Shown here piece after piece: positions 33,630 through 46,102 of a DNA stretch of 64,000 nt. The DNA is from Nymphaea colorata (taxonomy: Eukaryota; Streptophyta; Magnoliopsida; Nymphaeales; Nymphaeaceae). Within the stretch, counting starts at the first letter, position 1; every line of letters starts with the position of its first letter. A model generated the notes under the pieces. It made no database searches and was not told where the DNA came from. It worked only from the letters and a program-made list of their open reading frames with translations. The DNA is taken from NCBI RefSeq assembly GCF_008831285.2, contig NC_045138.2, forward strand, positions 11,732,571-11,796,570, read 5' to 3'. Position numbers and translations under genes: made by a program.

Positions 33630-36617
33630 GTGTGTTACACCCTCAGCCATTCAGTGGAGGCCGTACTCTCTTTCAAGGGTCTGAGGCAGTTCACAATGCA
33701 GGTAGAGAATATTTTAGTGAGCTTTTTAGGGATGATAATAATGCTGATGCTTCATTTGAGAACGTTAGTTTCGGCCCAGCTGTGACTAAAGCTAAAAAAG
33801 ACATTTTAAGAGGGCATGTCAGCGAACAGGAGATTTGGGAAGCGATTAGAGCCATGAAGGATAATAAGGCCCCAGGACCAGATGGATATACGGTGGAATT
33901 CTTTTAGACTTATTGGGATATAGTCAAGCATGAGGTCTGTGCTGCAGCTATGGACTCTTTTAAAGCAGGAAAATTTGTAAGGAAAATTAATCGCACCCAC
34001 TTGGTTCTCGTTCCAAAAAAGCAAAATGCAGTAAGTATTACTGAGTTCCGTCCAATAGCCCAATGCAATGTGATTTACAAGACGATCTCGAAAATCATGG
34101 TGAACAGGATGAAAGGAGTTGTGGTTAGAATTGTAAATGCAGACCAGGGTGCATTTATCCCAGGTCGGGTGATTCAAGACCAACTTTTACTTGTCCATGA
34201 GCTTATGCATAGTCTGGAGAGGTCCCATGGTCCCTCGGTAGGTTTAAAACTAGATGTCACTAAAAGCGCATGATAAAGTTAGATGGCCGTTCCTTGAGAC
34301 AGCATTACGGAAGTTGGGAGTTTGTGAGGAATGGATAAAGAAGATAAGGATTTGTGTATCGTTGGTGAGCTTTGCTTTACTGCTGAATAGAAGAGAAGAG
34401 AGATTCTTTGATGAGTCATGGGGTTTGAGACAGGGGGATCCGATGTCTCCTCTGCTTTATATCATGATTGTATAACTTTTTTCCAAGAAACTGAGATGGG
34501 AAAGAGACCACAAGCAGATTATTTTGCCAAGATTTATTGAAAACAAACTGTTAAATCCTTGACCATTTTTTGCAGATGATATGGTTGTCTTTTGTAAGGC
34601 GGAGTGGACGTCTATTCTAAGAGTTAAAGATGTATTAAATGAGTCCGGAGAGAAAGTAGGTTTGTGGATCAATCATAGGAAGTCAGCTGTTATTGCGTTT
34701 AATGTTGAACCCAACTTGCATGATGCAATTATCAATATGCTGAGATGGTTGAAAGCTACCCTTCCACTGACATACTTAGGCTTGCCTCTGTTTGTGGGGA
34801 AGTTAAATGTTAATCTATGTCAGGCTTTGTTCAGCAGGGTGGAAAATCGGTTAGCATCATGAAAAAGCAAATTATTGTCTGTGGCTGGAAGGGTGTGTTT
34901 GGTTATTCATGTAATCAACCAAAGCATTGGATACTGGTCCATGGCATTTCAGCTGCCGAAGGAGGTGGTTAACAAACTGGCATGAGAAAGCTGCCTGTTT
35001 TTTTTGGATGGATGGTGATAGTGGAAGAAAGTTACATTTACTGAACAGGCAGACAATGTGCTATCCTAAGGAGGAGGTGGGGCAGGTCTTGTAAACTTGT
35101 GGTTTTCTAATAAAGCAAATATGGCTTTTTTGGCAGTCAAGGCTACGGTATCAAACTCTCTTTGTGCAGAATTTGTGAGAAAGAAGTATATGAGGGAGAA
35201 TAGTTTGTGGTCCTGTAAAACTAATTCGAATTGGTCTTGGAGCTGGAAAGGGATAGAATGGGGTTGGGAGGAGATTGGGTTCATGGTGCGATGGGAAGAA
35301 TGGCTCTACTGCTAAATTCTGGACAGAGCATTGGGATTGGGGTGTGTTGAAGTATTTACTCGACAATAATGATATTCAACTGGGGAGAAACTTGCTAGGG
35401 TGTACTGTTCATCAGATGAGTAGGAATCATGGTGAATTTCTTCAAAATTTAAGATCGCCTTGGATTAAACAGATAATATCCTCATTGGAGTAGAGGCAAG
35501 GAAAAGCTAACGTTTGGAAGTGAAGACTTGCCGAAATTTAAAAGAAGTCAAATTTATGGGAAAATCAGACCTAGTAGCAGGGAACAACATCAGTTCCAAA
35601 TGATTTGAAAAAATATCGCGATTCCTAGGGCTAAATGGACTCTCTTGTTGGCAGTCAAGAATAGATTGGCTTCTCAAGATCGACTGCAACAAATGGAGAT
35701 TTCACTTGCAAATAGATGTACTGTGTGCAAAGTAAAGACATAATCCAATAGGCATTTAGTTTCAAGATGTCTTGTAGCGATGTCTGTCTGGAGATTCTTT
35801 GAGCATAAATTTGCTAAGCATATATATCTCAAAGAAACAATGAGCGACACTTGGAACTGGTGACTGAGCCAAAAGTTCAAGATCAGGTAGCTGACGTAGT
35901 GTTGGTTGACAGCTTTTCCCATGACCATCTGGGGTATATGGAAAAATCGGAATGAGATGTTTCATGATACTAAAACCAGGAGGGAAGGACTACAGTATAA
36001 ACTCTCAGAAGATTTGGAAAATTGATACTGTATTGCTCCTTGGAGTGAAAGATAATAGAGAGGAGCTAGAGGTATCTGGTTGGGGTTTAGGATTCGTCCA
36101 GGTCCTTGGCCTGCCTTCATGAAGGAAGGGTGGTGCTTCTCATCTATTAGTAGTGAATGGAGAGGAAAGCAAAAACTAGTGGAGTTATAAGGAAGCATGA
36201 TTGGCAATGTTTGTTTGTAGGGATTAGCTGGATGCCCACTTGGCACGGATGGAGTGTAGAGGAGGTGCTGCAATGGCTACTATTGAAATTCCCACTTCTG
36301 ACTGGTATGAACAGGGTTGGCCACTAGGCCTTGTGAATGGAGGCAGGCAGCACGCCTTTGGACTGGGAAGGGAAGGGGCTCTGGTTGCTTAAGCAACAGA
36401 GTATTACGGCTGTGGGTGAGTGAGCTGTGCCCTGACTCAAGGACTGTAAAACCGCTTAACAAGGACATCATGTATAATTCTGGGGTTATGAAGGACAACA
36501 TGCCTGGCGACTAGTGCCATTCTTTTGGCTCTTGGTAGGTGGTTAGTTTTTTCTTTTGTTTGTTGATTTGTTGTATTTTTTAATTGTTTCTCAATAAAGT
36601 TGGGGAGCAACCTCCCA
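33630..36617 (+). mobile_element. L1-type LINE, 5'-truncated (+)
   Basis: It lacks ORF1 and the endonuclease and begins within ORF2 just ahead of the reverse transcriptase, as expected of 5'-truncated LINE copies. Reverse transcriptase motifs run to 34862, and a degraded C-terminal zinc-binding reverse-transcriptase-associated region lies at about 34960-36500. The 3' end has aataaag (36593-36599) followed by a small hairpin, ggggag-caa-cctccc (36602-36616). No A-tail or target duplication was seen, because the next LINE abuts it. Confidence 0.85.
33650..34862 (+). pseudogene. LINE ORF2 reverse transcriptase remnant
   Basis: Motifs in order: MKDNKAPGPDGYTVEFF, THLVLVPKK, FRPIAQCNVIYKTISKIM, ADQGAFIPGRVIQDQLL, LKLDVTK, LRQGDPMSPLLYIM, FFADDMVVFC (FADD catalytic site kept) and LTYLGLPLFVGK. 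Stops and frameshifts at about 33907, 34270, 34475 and 34560 separate the parts, so the product is not made. Confidence 0.9.
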
Positions 36618-36821
36618 GCAAGTTTGCATCAAAACTACCTGATCCCTGGACACGGTCGCCTCCACCAAAGCTTACTAGAAATGCACAAGTACTGCTATAA
36701 CCTGCAAGGCATGAATGCCCTACAAAGAATGACCACTGCTAAAAGCAAATCACCCTATAACCATCTTTTCCATTTAGTAGAATTAGATCACACTCTGATA
36801 GCAACATCTCTGTCAATGGCG

Positions 36822-37309
36822 TTAAGCCATCACATCAGCAAGAATCGATGATTCCAAGAGCCTTCTACTGACCTGGCCCCTCCCAACAGCAAAACATCTC
36901 TGTACCACAACCCCATCCACCCAAAGCATCATCGCACAGGCCTTAGACTTAACAGAAGTTTTGGAGGTAATCTCAACAATCCACCCATTCCAGTCATTAA
37001 TTAACCAGAAGGGGGAGACAATTCCATACTTCGGCCAAAGAACAACATGTTTGGCCTCTGCAGACCACTTCTGCTTCAAAAAGACTTCAACACAACCATG
37101 CCAACCTGGTACTCAACACCCCTAAAAGATACCATTCCAGAATCATGAACAGTCAGATTGCGAAGGTGCCAAATACACCAAACCGCAATGTTAAAGCAAA
37201 GGACCACCAAAGGCACAACCCTTTGCAGTCGAACGCCTATGGTTCCACCACACCATCTCCGAACAAAAATCCCCAAGTGGGATCTGGTGCACTCCAAACC
37301 AGGATACAA
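36822..37309 (-). pseudogene. LINE ORF2 C-terminal region remnant
   Basis: Reverse-strand frames include HLGIFVRRWCGGTIGVRLQR and VPLVVLCFNIAVWCIWHLRN, typical of the zinc-binding region that ends plant LINE ORF2, followed by MKQKWSAEAKHV. Frameshifts separate the parts. It continues the reverse transcriptase found beyond the copia insertion. Confidence 0.65.
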
Positions 37310-37500
37310 TTAATCTCCAAATCCGCACAACCACCAGGCACGTAACAAGAGATGGTTCTGATCCTTGTTAGCTTTTGCAGAGTTGGCATTGAGAGGGACA
37401 ATGAAAAACCAAACCTTTGCAGCCTACCATCAGTGAGCAGTCGATTAAAGCTTCTAACATAGGCAAATCAATTGAATTATGCCTCACTCATTCTAACTCC

Positions 37501-37505
37501 CTTAA
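37501..37505. repeat. 5-bp target duplication CTTAA (left)
   Basis: CTTAA at 37501-37505 and again at 42136-42140 flanks the copia exactly. Confidence 0.95.
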
Positions 37506-37837
37506 TGATAGAAATCTGGCACCAATATGTGTAACTAAAAATCTGTATTCCTGCAGGAAGATAGAAAGAGAGAATGAGACAGGGAGAGGGTGAGGAGAAG
37601 AGGCCATGACCAGGATGGTCTACATGGCCCATATTTATAATCCTCAAACAATTACAATTGTTGAATCCTAAGAGATTTTAACCGCAGAATCCTAGGAGAC
37701 TTCTCACATATCACAAGGACATAGAACAGTGCAACACAGTTTACAAGAACTCAGAATACAAGGACATAGAATGACATGAGACATTGTTCAACGTGCTGGA
37801 TTTTGGATCCAAAGGTAAGATCTGAAAATGTTTGACA
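37506..37837 (-). repeat. 3' LTR of the copia (-)
   Basis: On the reverse strand it starts TGTCAAACATTTTCAG after the purine tract and ends TTTCTATCA. It is 332 bp against 319 bp for the 5' LTR, and they differ at many sites, so the insertion is old. Confidence 0.92.
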
Positions 37838-37839
37838 CC

Positions 37840-38440
37840 CTCCCTCAAGCTGTGCATGGATTTGAACCATGAATAGCTTGCACTTCAAAAACCAGAACCG
37901 ATACTTTGTCAGTCCTTTAGTAAATATGTCAACAGCTTGTTCATTAGTTCCAATGAAGACTGATTCTATCTCTTTATTCTCTACCTTCTGCTTGATTAAA
38001 GGATGGTTAATCTCAATGTGTTTTGTTCGGCCATGTTGTAGATGATTAAAAGCAACGTTGATGGCGCTTTGGTTGTCACACATTAGTACTGAGCTTTTAT
38101 TTTTTTTTCTTATATCTTCTAGCAAGTGTCGAATCCAAGTCCCTTCTACCGTCCTTGCAGCCATACATTGTATTCAACCTCTATACTTGATTTTGCAATT
38201 GCTCTCTGTATAGATCTTCTTTTGTCTGGATCACCAGCCAAATCAGCGTCAGTATACGTGATTAATTCATGACCAACAACTTCATTCTCACTTCTACAAT
38301 ACACTAACCCATCTCCAACAGTTCCCTTGAGATACCTTAGTATCTTTTTAACTGCATTCATATGTGTGTCTCGAGATACATGCATAAATTGAGACACTTG
38401 ATTTACTGCATAGGTAATATCAGGTCTGGTAAATGTTAAA
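37840..38440 (-). pseudogene. copia RNase H remnant (-)
   Basis: The reverse strand reads [35 protein letters not shown], then LMCDNQSAINVAFNHLQHGR and FTKGLTKYRFWF. A frameshift at about 38150 interrupts it. These are the RNase H motifs of the copia polyprotein. Confidence 0.9.
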
Positions 38441-39400
38441 TATTACAAAACACCAATAATACTGCGATATTTGGTGGGGTTTTCATATGTTTCCCATCAT
38501 TTAAACTCATCATTTGGTTCAGAATACTAGGTATTTCAGCAGGCTTACAATCTATCATGCATGTTCTATCCAATAGGTCAAGAGTATATTTCTGTTGTGT
38601 CAAGGTAAGACGATCTCCTTGCCTATCAATTTCAACCCCAAGGAAATATCGTAAGCTTCCAAGATCTTTCATCTTAAAGTTTCTCATTAATAGGCCCTTT
38701 AGCTCATTAAAATGTTTCTCTGAGCTCCCTGTAATGATGATGTCATCAACATATACAAGGAGGAGGGTAGTAACATTTTCTTTCTTGAAATAAAAAGGGA
38801 ATGGTCGAGAGGACTGTTTCAAAATCCGTATTCCTTAATTTTGTTTGAAAAACTGCCAAACCATGACTGTGATGCTTGCTTAAGTCCATACAGAGATTCT
38901 TTTCAGTTTGCAAACCCATTCACTAGTCTTTTTCTATAAAACCAGGAGGTTACTCCATGAAAATTTCTTCCTTCAAGTCACCATGAAAGAAAGCATTTTT
39001 AACGTCTAATTGATTTAGCTTCCATCCATATTTAACAACAAGGAATATAATCGCGCGAATGGTTCCCATTTTGATTACGGGACTGAACGCCTCATCATAA
39101 TCATGCCCAAACTATTGTGTAAATCCTTTTGCTACCAACCTTACTTTGCATCTTTCTATGCTAACGTCAGGTTTGTATTTGATTTTGTATACCCACTTGG
39201 AGCCCACTATGTTCTTTCCACAATCTCCCATGTTCCACATTCATGCAAGACATCCATTTCTTCTCTCATAGCCATTCTTCAATGATGTGATTTTGGTGTT
39301 TGATCAAATGAAATAGGTTCTTCCTTCTTGCTCACTTTTGTCATGAATAACTGAAAATGAAGTGATAAAGAATCATAGCTAACCCACCTGCAAATAGGAT
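38441..39400 (-). pseudogene. copia reverse transcriptase remnant (-)
   Basis: The catalytic motif is intact as LLLVYVDDIIITGS, with FKMKDLGSLRYFLGVEI downstream. The upstream part (RT palm and fingers) reads through several frameshifts at 38830-39300. The stretch 38500-38830 is what the first copia has lost and replaced by the 44-bp filler. Confidence 0.9.
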
Positions 39401-39737
39401 GGCGAATGCATTGGGATCTTATAAGATGGGGCATGTTGTCTTCTTGACTATGAACATTTTTGTTCCTTAGTCGTCGATTATTGTAAATAATACCCGACTA
39501 CAAATGTGAATTGTTGTTTTGCTCTCCATTATTACTTCTGTGATCACTTGATGATTATATTGGACCCTCTTGATTTTCACTCTAAGGCACATCATGTGAC
39601 TGTATTGATCTCTCTCGATCTTCACCCTGAGGCACATCATTTTGTGAAATAGGATCTACATTGAATAACTGTGTATTGGTCTAGGGATCATAAGATTCAA
39701 TGGTCATAGGCATTTCATTAGTATTATCAAAATTATG

Positions 39738-40500
39738 CTAATCAAAAGTAACAATGCTTGACGTCTTTGATAAGTTTAGTTGTTGGATCATAGCAACGAA
39801 ATCCTTTGTATTCATCAGCATATCAAATGAATCTACAGTGAATATTTTGTCTTGAAACTTGTTCCTTAAGGCAACATCAACGTGAACATAGTATACACAC
39901 CCAGAAACCTTCAATTTCTTATAATCAGGTTGTTTGCCTAAGAGTGTGAAATATGGAGATTTAGACATCAAGAGTGTCATAGGCAAATAATTTATTATGT
40001 ATACAGCTGTATGGAAGGCTTTAGTCCATAAGAAAATGGGCACATTAGTATCATGCATCATGCTCATAGCGCTTTCAACTATGTGTCGATGTTTGCGCTC
40101 AACTACACCACTTTGTTGTGGTGTGTAAAGGCAGGAGATTTGTCTGGTTATCCATTTTTCATCTAGAAATTCAATAAATCAAGTGAGGAATATTCTCCTC
40201 CACTATCACATTGAAAATGCACCACATTGTATGAAAATTTGGTTTGAATCATAGCATAGAATTTCCGAAATATGTGGAATACTTCTGATTTGTGTTTCAT
40301 AAAGTAAATTCAAATGAAACGTGAGTAAGAGTCAATGAAAAAGACATAATATCGTGAACCATACATAGAATCAATAGGGCTGGCCCCCAAACATGATAAA
40401 AATAGTTTCAAAAGGTTTGGAAGCTCTTTGATTTATATTATGGAAAGGTAAAACATGACTTACAAAGTTCACAGTTTGAACATTTTTGACACTTGAAGTA
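39738..40500 (-). pseudogene. copia integrase remnant (-)
   Basis: The reverse strand includes MMHDTNVPIFLWTKAFHTAV and YIINYLPMTLLMSKSPYFTL with the LGKQPDYKKLKV motif of the integrase C-terminal half. The core nearer 40100-40400 is broken by frameshifts. Confidence 0.85.
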
Positions 40501-40516
40501 AGAGGTAAACTTGATC

Positions 40517-41075
40517 TTAGAATAAGACTATCTGTGGCAAGTTTTTCAATAAAATGTCAACCACAATGTCCCAGCTGATTATGCCAGAGATTAGATTCCA
40601 AAATTGGTTAGAACCCCTTACTTTTGATTGGAAATGGCAAGGACTTGGAACTGACGATGCATCATGGGAAAGAGAAAATGTCTTCAATCCTATATCAAAG
40701 GTGGACGAATCTTTGAGTAGACATTCGTTGTGGACATACGTATTCCCTTGACACTCCCCTTTAGCGAAGATTTTCTTCGTTTGGAGGTCCTTGACATAGA
40801 CAAAAGGTGTGAATTCAACAAAAGAGTTTGTATCATCAATGAGTTTAGAAATGGATATGATATTTTTTCTGATATTGCAAGCAAGAACAACATTAAACAA
40901 TGATAGAAAGGAAGATGACAATGGAATATGTGCATTTCCAATATGTGTAATGGAACAAAATTTTCCATCACCTATTATAACGCAATTTCTACCCTAGTGA
41001 GGGGATAAGTTAGTCAACTTACTTGCATTTCTTGTCACACGGGTAGCTGCACTTGAATCCAAGAACCATTCTCAT
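40517..41075 (-). pseudogene. copia protease and GAG-pre-integrase remnant (-)
   Basis: The protease site reads WFLDSSAATRVTRN, where family members have DSGA: the flap-adjacent glycine is replaced. It is followed by VLACNIRKNIISISKLIDD and the pre-integrase linker CHFQSKVRGSNQFWN. A stop lies near 40995. No CCHC zinc knuckle is seen between gag and protease. Confidence 0.8.
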
Positions 41076-41545
41076 TGCTCATTTTGTTTTATAGTTATCT
41101 TGGAGAGTGCGGCCATCAATAGATGCTGCATATCTTCCGTGGTAGAGGTTGAACCTTTGCTCATATTCTGAAATTCTTTCTTTAAGTACATAATCCGTGC
41201 TTCTGATATTTGAGAAAATGTATCAACAAGAGTTACACATAATAATTCCATAGTACAACCATCAGAAACTGAAAGTAGCACTTGTTGAGATAAAGTAGAC
41301 AAAATATATGCAACCAGACTTTGGTCGCGTCTCATCCCAACAACATGTTCAGGGTTGCTATTTTCTTGAACAACAATGTCCTCTCCTACCTCATTTTTTA
41401 TTTCTTGCATAATAGACTTTGGTGGTGCCTTTGTTGAACCATCGAGATGCCCAAAGAGGCCTTAACTCCTTATAGAAGGCATGATCTGCCTTTTCCAGTT
41501 TAGATAATTTTCATGGTGAGGAAGAAAATTTGACATACCAGAATG
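41072..41545 (-). pseudogene. copia gag remnant (-)
   Basis: The N-terminal part reads ENYLNWKRQIMPSIRS, then a stop and KPPKSIMQEIKNEV, followed by LVAYILSTLSQQVLLSVSDG and ARIMYLKKEFQNMSKGS. This is the copia-type gag (UBN2-like) fold. The segment is truncated before any zinc knuckle. Confidence 0.8.
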
Positions 41546-41804
41546 TGAAAGGTTTTTCATGAGAGCAGAAAAGAAGGCTATACAAGTAGAAAATAAGAGG
41601 AGAAAAAGAGAACAGATAAGAGGAGAAAAAGAGAACATGATATAACAAGAGGTGCCCCTTGGTAAACAAGAAGAAGGTTTGTATAGAAGGACAAGAATTA
41701 CGCAAGACAAAAGTGAATAGTCAAGATAGAGACAAGATGAGAAAAGAGTTCTAACCATATCAGACTTGTTTGGGCATTCCGTTAGGTAGAAATAGCGAAA
41801 CGTT

Positions 41805-41816
41805 GCTCTGATACCA
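41805..41816 (-). other. Primer binding site of the copia (-)
   Basis: The reverse strand is TGGTATCAGAGC, complementary to the 3' end of plant initiator-Met tRNA, directly beside the 5' LTR. Confidence 0.93.
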
Positions 41817-42135
41817 AGATAGAAATCTGGCACCAATATGTATAACTAAAAATCTCAGGAAGAGAGAGAAAATGAGACAAGGAGAGGCTGAGGAGAAGAG
41901 GCCGTGATCAGGATGGTCTACATGACCCACATTTATAATACTCAAACAGTTACAATTGCTAAATCTTAAGAGACTCTTCAATCGCAGAATCCTAAGAGAC
42001 TTCTCACATATCACAAGAACATAGAATACTGCAACACAGTTTACAAGAACGTAGGACATAAAATGACGTGAGACATTGTTCAATGTGCTGGATTTTGGAT
42101 CCAGATGGAACATCTGAAAATCTTATTGTTCAACA
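41817..42135 (-). repeat. 5' LTR of the copia (-)
   Basis: On the reverse strand it starts TGTTGAACAATAAG and ends TTTCTATCT, where the other LTR has TTTCTATCA. CTTAA follows at 42136-42140. Confidence 0.9.
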
Positions 42136-42269
42136 CTTAATTCTTCTCAGAGACCAAATTTGTTTCCTTGATTGCATTTTCTGATGAGAATCACGCCAAA
42201 CTAAAACATCATCACCTTGAGAAAGCACAATCGAACATGTTAAGGAAACCTCTTGAAGACCTCGCCGTC

Positions 42270-44200
42270 TCATACCCCCTCCTTGAAACGATTCATAGCA
42301 TCCTTAATTAAAACATCTAACTGAATCGCTGGATCACCATAGTTATCAATAGAAAGCAAATTAACCAGCGCTTCTTCCCTCCAAGGGTCTAACCAAAACT
42401 TGACTTTCTCACCATTACTAACCCGCCAGACCACCTCCCCACGAATTTTCCTCCATGCCCATAGTAAATCCTTCCACAAAGGCGAGCCTTTACTCTCATA
42501 CTCTTTATTCCAAAAGCCTTTGTTGCTTAAATACTGTTTGTCTACAAATCGATGCCCATCCTCTAGCATCTTGCAGCTCAAGAATGCCAAGTTAGCAATA
42601 TTGACTTCAGCAATTTTTCAGATGCCTATTCATCAATAGGCAGAGACAAAAGTTCCCATGAAATTAAATGCATTCTTTTGCCCAAATCTGTATCTCCCCA
42701 TAAGAATTTTCATAAGAATTTTCATATTAGTTCTTCATCTTCTTCATGTCTCCAAGACCACACTTCAAATTTAAAACCCAATAACCAGGGATAACAGCCA
42801 TAACTGTCTTAATAAGACATATACGACCAACATAAGATAACATACACCCCTTCCAAGAGCACAGTCTTCTATGCGACTTCAAAAGAATAGGGTCCCAATC
42901 TGAAACCTGCAAACGATTAGGAGAAAGTGGTACGCCGAGGTACCTGGTGGGAAAAGAACCTTGCTTCCAACCAATGATACTCTCAATCATTTCCATCACT
43001 CTTGGTGAACCTACAAATAGAAAAAACACTATCTTCTCATTATTAATTAACATCCCACCTGCTATTTCCATTTCAGCAAACACCCTCATGATTCATTGAA
43101 TCGATTCCTAGTGGTTTTAGAGGAAATCAATACGTCATTAGCATATAATACTAAAGATATACTGTTGATACCCCAGCCCAAATTAGGAACTTCCACCTGT
43201 TTAGAGACGATAGCAACTTGTAACCTTCTTGAAAAATGCCCATAACAATAAAAAATAGGTATGGCAACAATGGACCGCCTTGACGCAGTCCACGCCAATC
43301 AAAAAAATTGACCATCTACCATTTAATGAAAAGCGTAAGATGCATTCCTAACACAAACCATTATGCTGATGGAAACCAAAATAAAGAAGAGCTTGTTCAA
43401 GGAAGTTCCAATTAATTCTCTCATAAGCTTTCAAAGATCTACCTTTGCACATAAAGCTGCAGATCTGCCTCTGGCCAAAGAATGGACCACTTCATGCGTT
43501 GGCAAATAAGTATGCTGAATGCTCATGCCCTCAAGGAATGCACCTTGATGATTTGAAATCAGCCTTCCTAAAATAGGGTTCATTCTAGACACCATAATTC
43601 TGCAAATGAACTGAAGCACACTATTTTCCAGCCTATAGTCTGAAATATTCCGAACCTCATTCATCCTGGGAATTAGCACTAAATGTCTCCTACCCAATCT
43701 CATCACAAATATGCAATTCTTAAAACAGTTTTGAATACACCAATGATGTCCCAAAGGTTTTGGAAAAAGCAATTACAGAATCCATTAGGCCTTGGAGAAA
43801 TTTCGGACTTAGCACTCATAAATGCCATCCACACCTCCTCCTCACTCCTCAGTCACCGATTTTAGTAACATGTCATTCTCCTCAGTCAACAAAACCCTAC
43901 TATCCCACCAAATATTATTTGGCAAGTACCGTGAAGACTAGTCAGTAGTAAAAAGGGGCCTGAAATAGTTAAAACAAGCATTTTGGATATATTCAACCTC
44001 AAAGAACGATCATTCATCTGTGGAAATATCAAAAATTTGTTTTTTCTGAAATCTGCCCTTAGCAAACTCATAGAAGAACACTATGTTTGCATCCCTGCCT
44101 TGAGCCATTGCACCTAGATCGTTACTTCCACATCAGTTCCTCCTCTTCCAATGCTTGGAGAAGATCTTGACGAATCTGCAAATCTGTATCAGACCATTTT
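42270..44200 (-). pseudogene. LINE ORF2 reverse transcriptase remnant (-)
   Basis: The reverse strand shows RRHLVLIPRMNEVRNISDYR, ISNHQGAFLEGMSIQHTYL, SRRLQVAIVSKQVEVPN, VLYANDVLISSKT, FPTRYLGVPLSPNRLQVSDW and GEVVWRVSNGEKVKFWLDPW. The catalytic YADD has become YAND, so the reverse transcriptase would be inactive even without the frameshifts. Confidence 0.88.
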
Positions 44201-44477
44201 GTTGAACCTACGTCTCATCTACATTGATGATTCGCAAGGTCTTTTTGCAGTTTTTTCACACAAGCATCCACACAACCCACACCTAGAGTGCTCCATCCTG
44301 CATCTTTTTAACTAAACCTTTAACTCTACAGTCTTCTTCCTAACCACAACCCGGCAACTCAACCATTTCTAGCTCATCATCCACACGATCACATGCCATA
44401 TTCCCTCCATCTAAGACCCCCACTGTGTCCCCGTTCCAATTTATAGAAGGGCCTAGATCGTCTCCATCACAAGCCAA

Positions 44478-44820
44478 CTAAACCTCCGTCAATTCAGTCC
44501 TCTCACCCTCCGCCTTGCATTGGTCCATAGGACCGATCTCATTGAGAGCCCTCTCACCATATTCCCGAGCATCTTCCTCTAAAATAGCAAAAGAATCGTC
44601 CTGCATGACCCCCACACCTTTCTCCATCCCATCCCAACGCGGCTTCCGTTTACTTGACATTCTACCAACCATTGTCAACTACCTCCTTCGTCGTCGACTC
44701 AGAATCCCATCTAGGGCAAGTCTCTACCCCATACGACATTGCACCACACAGGGTACAAAACTTGATCTTGGACTCGTATTCACCAAATTGCTCAATAGTT
44801 TGCCCATCATCAACCACACA
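44478..44820 (-). pseudogene. LINE ORF1 C-terminal remnant (-)
   Basis: Reverse-strand frame with SSKRKPRWDGMEKGVGV and EEDAREYGERALNEIG: polar, basic, as in the tail of plant LINE ORF1. It continues from the DUF4283 part on the far side of the gypsy insertion. Confidence 0.5.
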
Positions 44821-44825
44821 AACAG
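44821..44825. repeat. 5-bp target duplication AACAG (left)
   Basis: AACAG at 44821-44825 and at 48048-48052 flanks the gypsy element exactly. Confidence 0.95.
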
Positions 44826-45238
44826 TGTTCCCCTGCGTCTAGAGTCTGTACAGTCCTTTGCTTTTGCTGTATTTGCTTTGCTTACGTTGAGTTTTGGTGT
44901 AAGCTTGTATGTTCACCTGTGTTGGAGCACTCTCCCAAAACGGCCCCAAGTGTAATATTGAGATTCTTTGTTTTGGATGGTCGGCATGAGAATTCTGTAA
45001 GCGGCTTCGGCCATCCTATGTAAGTAAAGTTAAAAGCTTACTTGCTTCCCTCGTGATGTACTCATCTTGTTAAAGTGAATATATTGCAAGTTTTCTTTCC
45101 ACACTCTTGTGTACTTTGTGTCTTTTGTTTTCAAAAAGGCGTTCAAGTGATCTGCGCCCACATGAACGAGGCGAAGACTTGCAGCTTACTGGCGAGAGTT
45201 TGCCGCGCCGCGCGGTCCGAAGGAGTCGGTCCGTGACA
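44826..45238 (+). repeat. 5' LTR of the gypsy element
   Basis: 413 bp, TGTTCCCC...GTGACA. It contains the LTR promoter and leader. Confidence 0.95.
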
Positions 45239-46090
45239 GCTGGTATCAGAGCCCAGATTCTACTCAAACTGGGGAAGCGATTGGAGAGTCGGTGTAGAGC
45301 ATCGCGCCGACTTGCTGCTGTTGAGGAAAATGCTATGGCATCCCAATACAATCTGCGAGGTGCCAAAGGCAAGGAGCTGGCCCGTCCAGAGGAGACGAGC
45401 CCAGCCCATGACCAGGGAAACCTGGAAGAGATGGTGAATAGGTTGGTCGCAAATGTGGCCACCCATGAGGAAGCCCTCGGCTTTGCTGCCGAGACCTTTG
45501 AGGGATTCAAGGAGGAGATGAAGTTGATGCATGAACAAATGGTCGAGTCAGTGGCCATGAACCGATCACTCTCTGACTTAGTGAAGGCCCTGCAGGACGA
45601 AGTTGCTGAACTTCGAGCTTCAAACCAGAGACTGCTACGTACTGATTCTGCCAGTAGTAGTCAAGAGAGGACCAGTAGGATCGACGTTCAACGTTCGGCA
45701 AAGTACAGTGGTAGCCGGGATGCGAGGGCGATCGACAACTTTCTGTTCCAAGTCAACTACTACCTGGACCTGCAGAACGTAGTAGAGAAGGACTTGAAGA
45801 TCAAGACCGCAACAATGTTGTTAGAGGAAGATGCTGTGGCTTGGTGGAGGTGGAAGATGTTGGACATTGAGAAGGGGGACTGCAGGACCTTCGACGACTT
45901 CCGCAAGCAATTGAAGGGATATTTCATGCCTGTGAATGCTGAAAGGCACGCCTATAGGTTGGTTGCAAACCTTAAACAGACTGGTGCCTTAAGAGATTAT
46001 ATCCGAGCTTATCAAAAGGTCATGTTGGACGTGCCTATGATGACAGAAAAAGACAAACTTCACTGGTTCATCATAGGGCTCCAATCTTGA
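45107..46090 (+). pseudogene. gypsy gag, N-terminal and capsid part
   Basis: The element protein most likely starts at the ATG at 45335 (MASQYNLRGAKGKELARP), after the primer site; the open frame itself extends back into the LTR. A coiled-coil-like stretch (EALGFAAETFEGFKEEM to VAELRASNQRLL) precedes the retrotransposon gag domain: YSGSRDARAIDNFLFQVNYY, WWRWKMLDIEKGDCRTFDDF and FMPVNAERHAYRLVANLKQ. It builds the virus-like particle. A stop at 46088 ends this part (LQS-stop-AQADVERSN), with gag continuing in the same element just downstream. Confidence 0.88.
45241..45252 (+). other. Primer binding site of the gypsy element
   Basis: TGGTATCAGAGC, complementary to initiator-Met tRNA, two bases after the 5' LTR. 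Confidence 0.93.
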
Positions 46091-46102
46091 GCCCAAGCCG
46101 AT

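Larger units (their letters stand above)
37506..42135 (-). mobile_element. Ty1-copia retrotransposon, both LTRs present, coding region broken (-)
   Basis: 4630 bp with a CTTAA duplication on both sides. On the reverse strand: 5' LTR (41817-42135), initiator-Met-tRNA primer site TGGTATCAGAGC (41805-41816), gag, protease, integrase, reverse transcriptase and RNase H, polypurine tract gagggaggg, 3' LTR (37506-37837). It belongs to the same family as the element at 1-6116. Stops and frameshifts occur throughout, so it needs outside help to move. It sits inside the minus-strand LINE. Confidence 0.95.
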
